NCBI GenBank assembly: GCA_028711795.1
Contig: JAQTRN010000037.1
Coordinates: 1-7,823 of the forward strand
Length of the DNA: 7,823 bases
From: Dehalococcoidales bacterium
GTDB taxonomy: Bacteria > Chloroflexota > Dehalococcoidia > Dehalococcoidales > JAQTRN01
Direction of reading: 5' to 3'
Shown here: positions 6,233-7,823 of the stretch, piece after piece
Position numbering within the stretch: position 1 is the stretch's first letter
Layout of the letters: each line of letters begins with the position of its first letter
Notes under the pieces: generated by a model
Told to the model about the DNA's origin: nothing
What the model saw: the letters and a program-made list of their open reading frames with translations, nothing else
Database searches by the model: none
Position numbers and translations under genes: made by a program

Positions 6233-6843
6233 CTACCCTCCTTTACCTGAGTCTCAGTCCCGGGAACAGCCGCCATTATCCTGGCTGGAGCGCCGACGAC
6301 TACCCTGTAAGCCGGAACGTCCCTGGTGACAACGCTACCCGCGCCGACGACGGCCCCTTCGCCAATGGTTACTCCCGGCATGATAGTGGCATTAGCACCG
6401 ATCCTGGCGCCCCTTTTAATAGTGGGCCCTTTGAGTTTGGCCCCGTATTTCATGTATTTGTCATTCGTGGTGACGCAGAGTGGGCCGAGAAAGACCTCAT
6501 CTTCGATGGTGGTATAACGGGTGACATACACTCCGGTCTGGATACTGACGTTATTCCCTATCTGACAGTCGCCATCGATGACCGAGTTGGTCCCCACCAG
6601 TACCCCGTCCCCAATCCGGGTATTCTCTCTAATCAGAATATTATGTCCACTGCGGAACCGCTCACCGATGCTGACATTAGAGTAAATGACCGCCCCTGAC
6701 CTTACTGTGGCGCCCTGGCCAATAGTCACCTCGCCAGTCTCAAGATGGCCCAGTGTCACATTATCCTGGACAGTAGTACCCTCACCGATTATCACCCTGC
6801 CGCAGATTGTTGCCTTTTTTGATATGCTGGGTTGAGCGCACAA
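6229..6843 (-). CDS. Left-handed beta-helix N-acetyltransferase, WbpD-like
   Basis: This 204-residue protein is of the hexapeptide-repeat acyltransferase family. Repeats of the form [IV]-G-x-x-[TAV] run through most of its length: VIIGEG, VTIGQG, VSIGER, RIGDGV, QIGNNV, RIGANATIMPGVTIGEGAVVGAGSVV. The family ending DVPAYRVVVGAPARI (175-189) and the segment VFLGPLCVTTNDKY (117-130) match WbpD/WlbB enzymes, which acetylate the 3-amino group of UDP-GlcNAc(3NH2)A. No ATG exists near the N-terminus. A frame from TTG at 6873 gives 214 residues, but TTG at 6843 is chosen because it follows GGAGGAG with nine bases between and puts the start just before QPSISKKATI, which aligns with the family's usual N-terminal HPSA-x-I. 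It is first in the five-gene operon. The acceptor is inferred from context. Confidence 0.87.
   Translation of the reverse strand: MCAQPSISKKATICGRVIIGEGTTVQDNVTLGHLETGEVTIGQGATVRSGAVIYSNVSIGERFRSGHNILIRENTRIGDGVLVGTNSVIDGDCQIGNNVSIQTGVYVTRYTTIEDEVFLGPLCVTTNDKYMKYGAKLKGPTIKRGARIGANATIMPGVTIGEGAVVGAGSVVTRDVPAYRVVVGAPARIMAAVPGTETQVKEGR
6237..6243 (-). promoter_or_regulatory. Ribosome binding site for the GTG-started sugar dehydrogenase
   Basis: On the minus strand this reads AAGGAGG, four bases before the GTG at 6230-6232 and inside the last codons of the acetyltransferase gene. It is the strongest internal Shine-Dalgarno in the operon and decides the non-ATG start of the downstream gene. Confidence 0.8.
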
Positions 6844-6852
6844 CTTACCTGG

Positions 6853-6859
6853 CTCCTCC
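6853..6859 (-). promoter_or_regulatory. Ribosome binding site supporting the TTG start of the acetyltransferase
   Basis: On the minus strand this reads GGAGGAG, with nine bases between it and the TTG at 6841-6843. The earlier in-frame TTG codons at 6873 and 6867 have no nearby purine-rich site, so this element favours the shorter protein. Confidence 0.5.
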
Positions 6860-6920
6860 GTTATCAAGAACAAACCGGGTGGTGTTTGGATGCCCCTTCC
6901 CGCCTGCCTTGATGTCGCCC

Positions 6921-6929
6921 ATTATACCA
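6921..6929 (-). promoter_or_regulatory. Extended -10 promoter for the sugar-nucleotide operon
   Basis: On the minus strand this reads TGGTATAAT, identical over nine bases to the element in front of the ABC exporter. No TTGACA-like -35 box is apparent at the right distance. Transcription would begin near 6914, leaving a leader of about 70 nt to the TTG at 6843. The inverted repeat 6952-6969 is centred about 46 bp upstream of this start point. Confidence 0.6.
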
Positions 6930-6951
6930 TTTCTCAGCGGCCAAAACGCAG

Positions 6952-6969
6952 TCTGGATATTATTCCAGA
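6952..6969. repeat. 18-bp inverted repeat, possible regulator site
   Basis: The sequence TCTGGA-TATTAT-TCCAGA has perfect 6-bp arms around a 6-bp AT-rich centre. It lies in the 207-bp gap between the divergent acetyltransferase gene and the 20-codon ORF, just upstream of the -10 element at 6921-6929. There is no T-run on either side, so it is not a typical terminator. Its position near -46 of the minus-strand promoter is compatible with an activator or repressor dimer site; this is inference. Confidence 0.45.
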
Positions 6970-7037
6970 AATCGGTTAAACTCTAGGCAGTTGAGGGTGT
7001 TCTGATTTTCTGAACATGCTCTCCGAATAATGATAGC

Positions 7038-7043
7038 AGGAGG
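7038..7043 (+). promoter_or_regulatory. Consensus Shine-Dalgarno of the 20-codon ORF
   Basis: AGGAGG is a perfect six-base match to the anti-Shine-Dalgarno and lies seven bases before the ATG at 7051. An ATG at 7044 touches the site directly and is too close to be used. This is the clearest ribosome binding site on the plus strand of the window. Confidence 0.75.
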
Positions 7044-7050
7044 ATGAGAC

Positions 7051-7113
7051 ATGGGAAGCAAGGGAAGAAAGAACGTAAAGAAACCCAAGCAGCCGAAGGA
7101 AAAGAAAACATAG
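7051..7113 (+). CDS. Lysine-rich 20-residue mini-protein, function unknown
   Basis: This short frame runs from ATG 7051 to TAG 7111-7113 and encodes MGSKGRKNVKKPKQPKEKKT. Eight of the 20 residues are lysine, with one arginine and only one acidic residue, so the peptide is strongly basic, without hydrophobic segments and probably disordered. The perfect AGGAGG seven bases upstream is the main reason to call it a gene. I cannot assign a function; nucleic-acid or ribosome association would suit the charge, but nothing in the sequence proves it. It sits 64 bp upstream of the HAS-barrel ATG on the same strand and may share its transcript. I saw no convincing promoter between 6950 and 7037. The alternative is a chance frame behind a purine-rich stretch. 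Confidence 0.6.
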   Translation: MGSKGRKNVKKPKQPKEKKT

Positions 7114-7177
7114 CCTTATTGCCGTAGTCTATGAGTATCGGTATTTCCTTCCAGCCCGGAGAGTGAGCTACTCAAAT

Positions 7178-7771
7178 ATGACCGAATCTCCGCGAATAGG
7201 TGAAGTCATCGAAGCCAGCACCGCCGGCTTCGTGGCGCAGTGCTATGAGCTTTACCAGTTGCCGCCACTGGGTAGCCTGGTCAAGACGGGAGGCCAATCC
7301 CCAGAGCTTTTGGGCATAGTCTACGGCGCCGCCACCACCAGCCTCGAGCCGGGTCGCCGACCTATCGCCCGGGGCAGAGATGAGACGGATGAGGAGTCTA
7401 TCTACCGCTCTAATCCCCAGCTGTCCAAACTGCTGCGCAGCGAATTTATGGCCCTGGTGGTCGGTTACCGGGACAATGGTAGTCTTTACCGGTACCTGCC
7501 CCCACAACCGGCCCGCATTCACGGCTTTGTCTACCAGTGCCCGCCCGGTGAAATCATGGAATTTAGCCAGTCGTTCGATTTTCTGAATATTCTGGCCAGC
7601 GCTCACCTGCCGGTCTCTACCGAAGAACTGATCGCGGCCTCACTGCGTCAGATGAGTCAGGTAAACGAGGACCCCCGCCGTTTTCTGGTGGCCGCCGGTA
7701 AAGAGCTATCGGTACTGTTCAGTCAAGACTTTAACCAGCTCAAGGCTATTTTGGAGAGGATTAGACCATGA
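7178..7771 (+). CDS. HAS-barrel domain protein, partner of the HerA-like ATPase
   Basis: This soluble protein has 197 residues from the ATG at 7178. The N-terminal part, RIGEVIEASTAGFVAQCYEL to LLGIVYGAATTSLEPGRRPIA (about 6-64), has the look of a HAS (HerA-ATP synthase) barrel. Residues 102-125 include LYRYLPPQPARIHGFVYQCP, resembling the proline-rich linker after the barrel in HerA. The C-terminal third is helical and polar. In HerA the barrel regulates hexamer assembly and NurA contact; here it is encoded separately. The stop overlaps the ATG of the ATPase gene by 4 bp (ATGA), implying a joint product. A GTG at 7163 would add five residues, but a GGAGAG (7158-7163) runs into it, leaving no spacing; from the ATG that site is 14 bases away, so neither start is ideal. 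Confidence 0.8.
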   Translation: MTESPRIGEVIEASTAGFVAQCYELYQLPPLGSLVKTGGQSPELLGIVYGAATTSLEPGRRPIARGRDETDEESIYRSNPQLSKLLRSEFMALVVGYRDNGSLYRYLPPQPARIHGFVYQCPPGEIMEFSQSFDFLNILASAHLPVSTEELIAASLRQMSQVNEDPRRFLVAAGKELSVLFSQDFNQLKAILERIRP

Positions 7772-7823
7772 GTCAACGCCTCGGTATCATTGTCTCCGGC
7801 TCACTGGACAAAGGGCTGGAAGT
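7768..7823 (+). CDS. HerA-like ATPase, first 18 codons (runs off the window)
   Basis: Only the N-terminus is visible: MSQRLGIIVSGSLDKGLEV (the last codon lacks one base). The pattern of a short basic start, G-x-[IV]-x-S-G-S-L and K-G-L-E-V resembles the segment that leads into the Walker A region of HerA-type FtsK/VirB4-superfamily DNA translocases. The gene begins inside the stop of the HAS-barrel gene (4-bp overlap) and has AGAGG eight bases upstream of its ATG. HerA works with the NurA nuclease in DNA end resection; whether nurA follows cannot be seen. The call rests on the short match plus the neighbour. Confidence 0.65.
   Translation, partial: MSQRLGIIVSGSLDKGLE

Noticed and set aside
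6874..6900. Possible riboswitch or attenuator in the roughly 70-nt leader of the sugar operon.
   Set aside because: Only a 5-bp hairpin (CAAAC/GTTTG) is visible, with no known riboswitch core and no terminator-like T-run.
7119..7147. TTGCCG, 17 bp, TATTTC as a promoter for the HAS-barrel gene.
   Set aside because: The -10 match is only partial, so it is too weak to list; the gene may be transcribed together with the upstream 20-codon ORF.
7172..7606. A 144-codon minus-strand frame opposite the HAS-barrel gene.
   Set aside because: The plus strand has recognisable domain structure and operon coupling, while the antisense frame shows no motif or initiation signal.

Overview
The window is a bacterial chromosomal segment of moderately high GC with compact, operon-like gene packing. 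It holds parts or all of four transcription units. Gene content resembles Chloroflexota of the Dehalococcoidia type: a small HAS-barrel protein directly ahead of a HerA-like ATPase, a WbpI-type sugar epimerase cluster, and no LPS-specific genes. That taxonomic guess is inference only. No tRNA, rRNA, CRISPR array, transposase or phage gene was seen.

Layout, left to right. (1) Positions 1-1140, minus strand: an ABC-2 type exporter, with a complete ATPase (202-1140) and the N-terminus of its permease (1-212, cut by the window edge). Its promoter appears to be an extended -10 element at 1175-1183. (2) Positions 1261-1506, plus strand: an 81-residue, two-helix membrane protein of unknown function. 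A near-consensus sigma-70 promoter (TTGACA, 17 bp, TATACT) lies so close to its ATG that the mRNA should be leaderless. (3) Positions 1523-6843, minus strand: a five-gene operon for a diacetamido-uronic-acid-type nucleotide sugar and its export. In transcription order it encodes a hexapeptide N-acetyltransferase (WbpD-like), a Gfo/Idh/MocA sugar dehydrogenase (WbpB-like), a UDP-HexNAc 6-dehydrogenase (WbpA/WecC-like), a non-hydrolysing UDP-GlcNAc 2-epimerase (WbpI/WecB-like) and a Wzx-type flippase. All four junctions overlap by exactly 4 bp. (4) Positions 7051-7823, plus strand: a 20-residue lysine-rich mini-protein with a perfect Shine-Dalgarno, a HAS-barrel protein, and the first codons of a HerA-like DNA-translocase ATPase.

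How the genes work together. By analogy with the Pseudomonas aeruginosa Wbp pathway, UDP-GlcNAc would be oxidised at C6 (WbpA-like) and at C3 (WbpB-like), aminated, N-acetylated at C3 (WbpD-like) and epimerised at C2 (WbpI-like), giving a UDP-ManNAc(3NAc)A-like donor. A glycan built from it would be flipped by the Wzx-like protein. The aminotransferase (WbpE step) and all glycosyltransferases are absent here. The epimerase also has changes at several normally conserved positions, so its exact reaction is open. The plus-strand genes at the right end belong to DNA end processing (HerA-NurA type) and are unrelated to the sugar operon. An 18-bp perfect-arm inverted repeat (6952-6969) sits between the divergent units.

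The most interesting items are the divergent epimerase, the apparent split of HerA into separate HAS-barrel and ATPase genes, the 20-residue basic mini-protein, and the leaderless small membrane protein gene. I did not find a clearly new multi-gene system.
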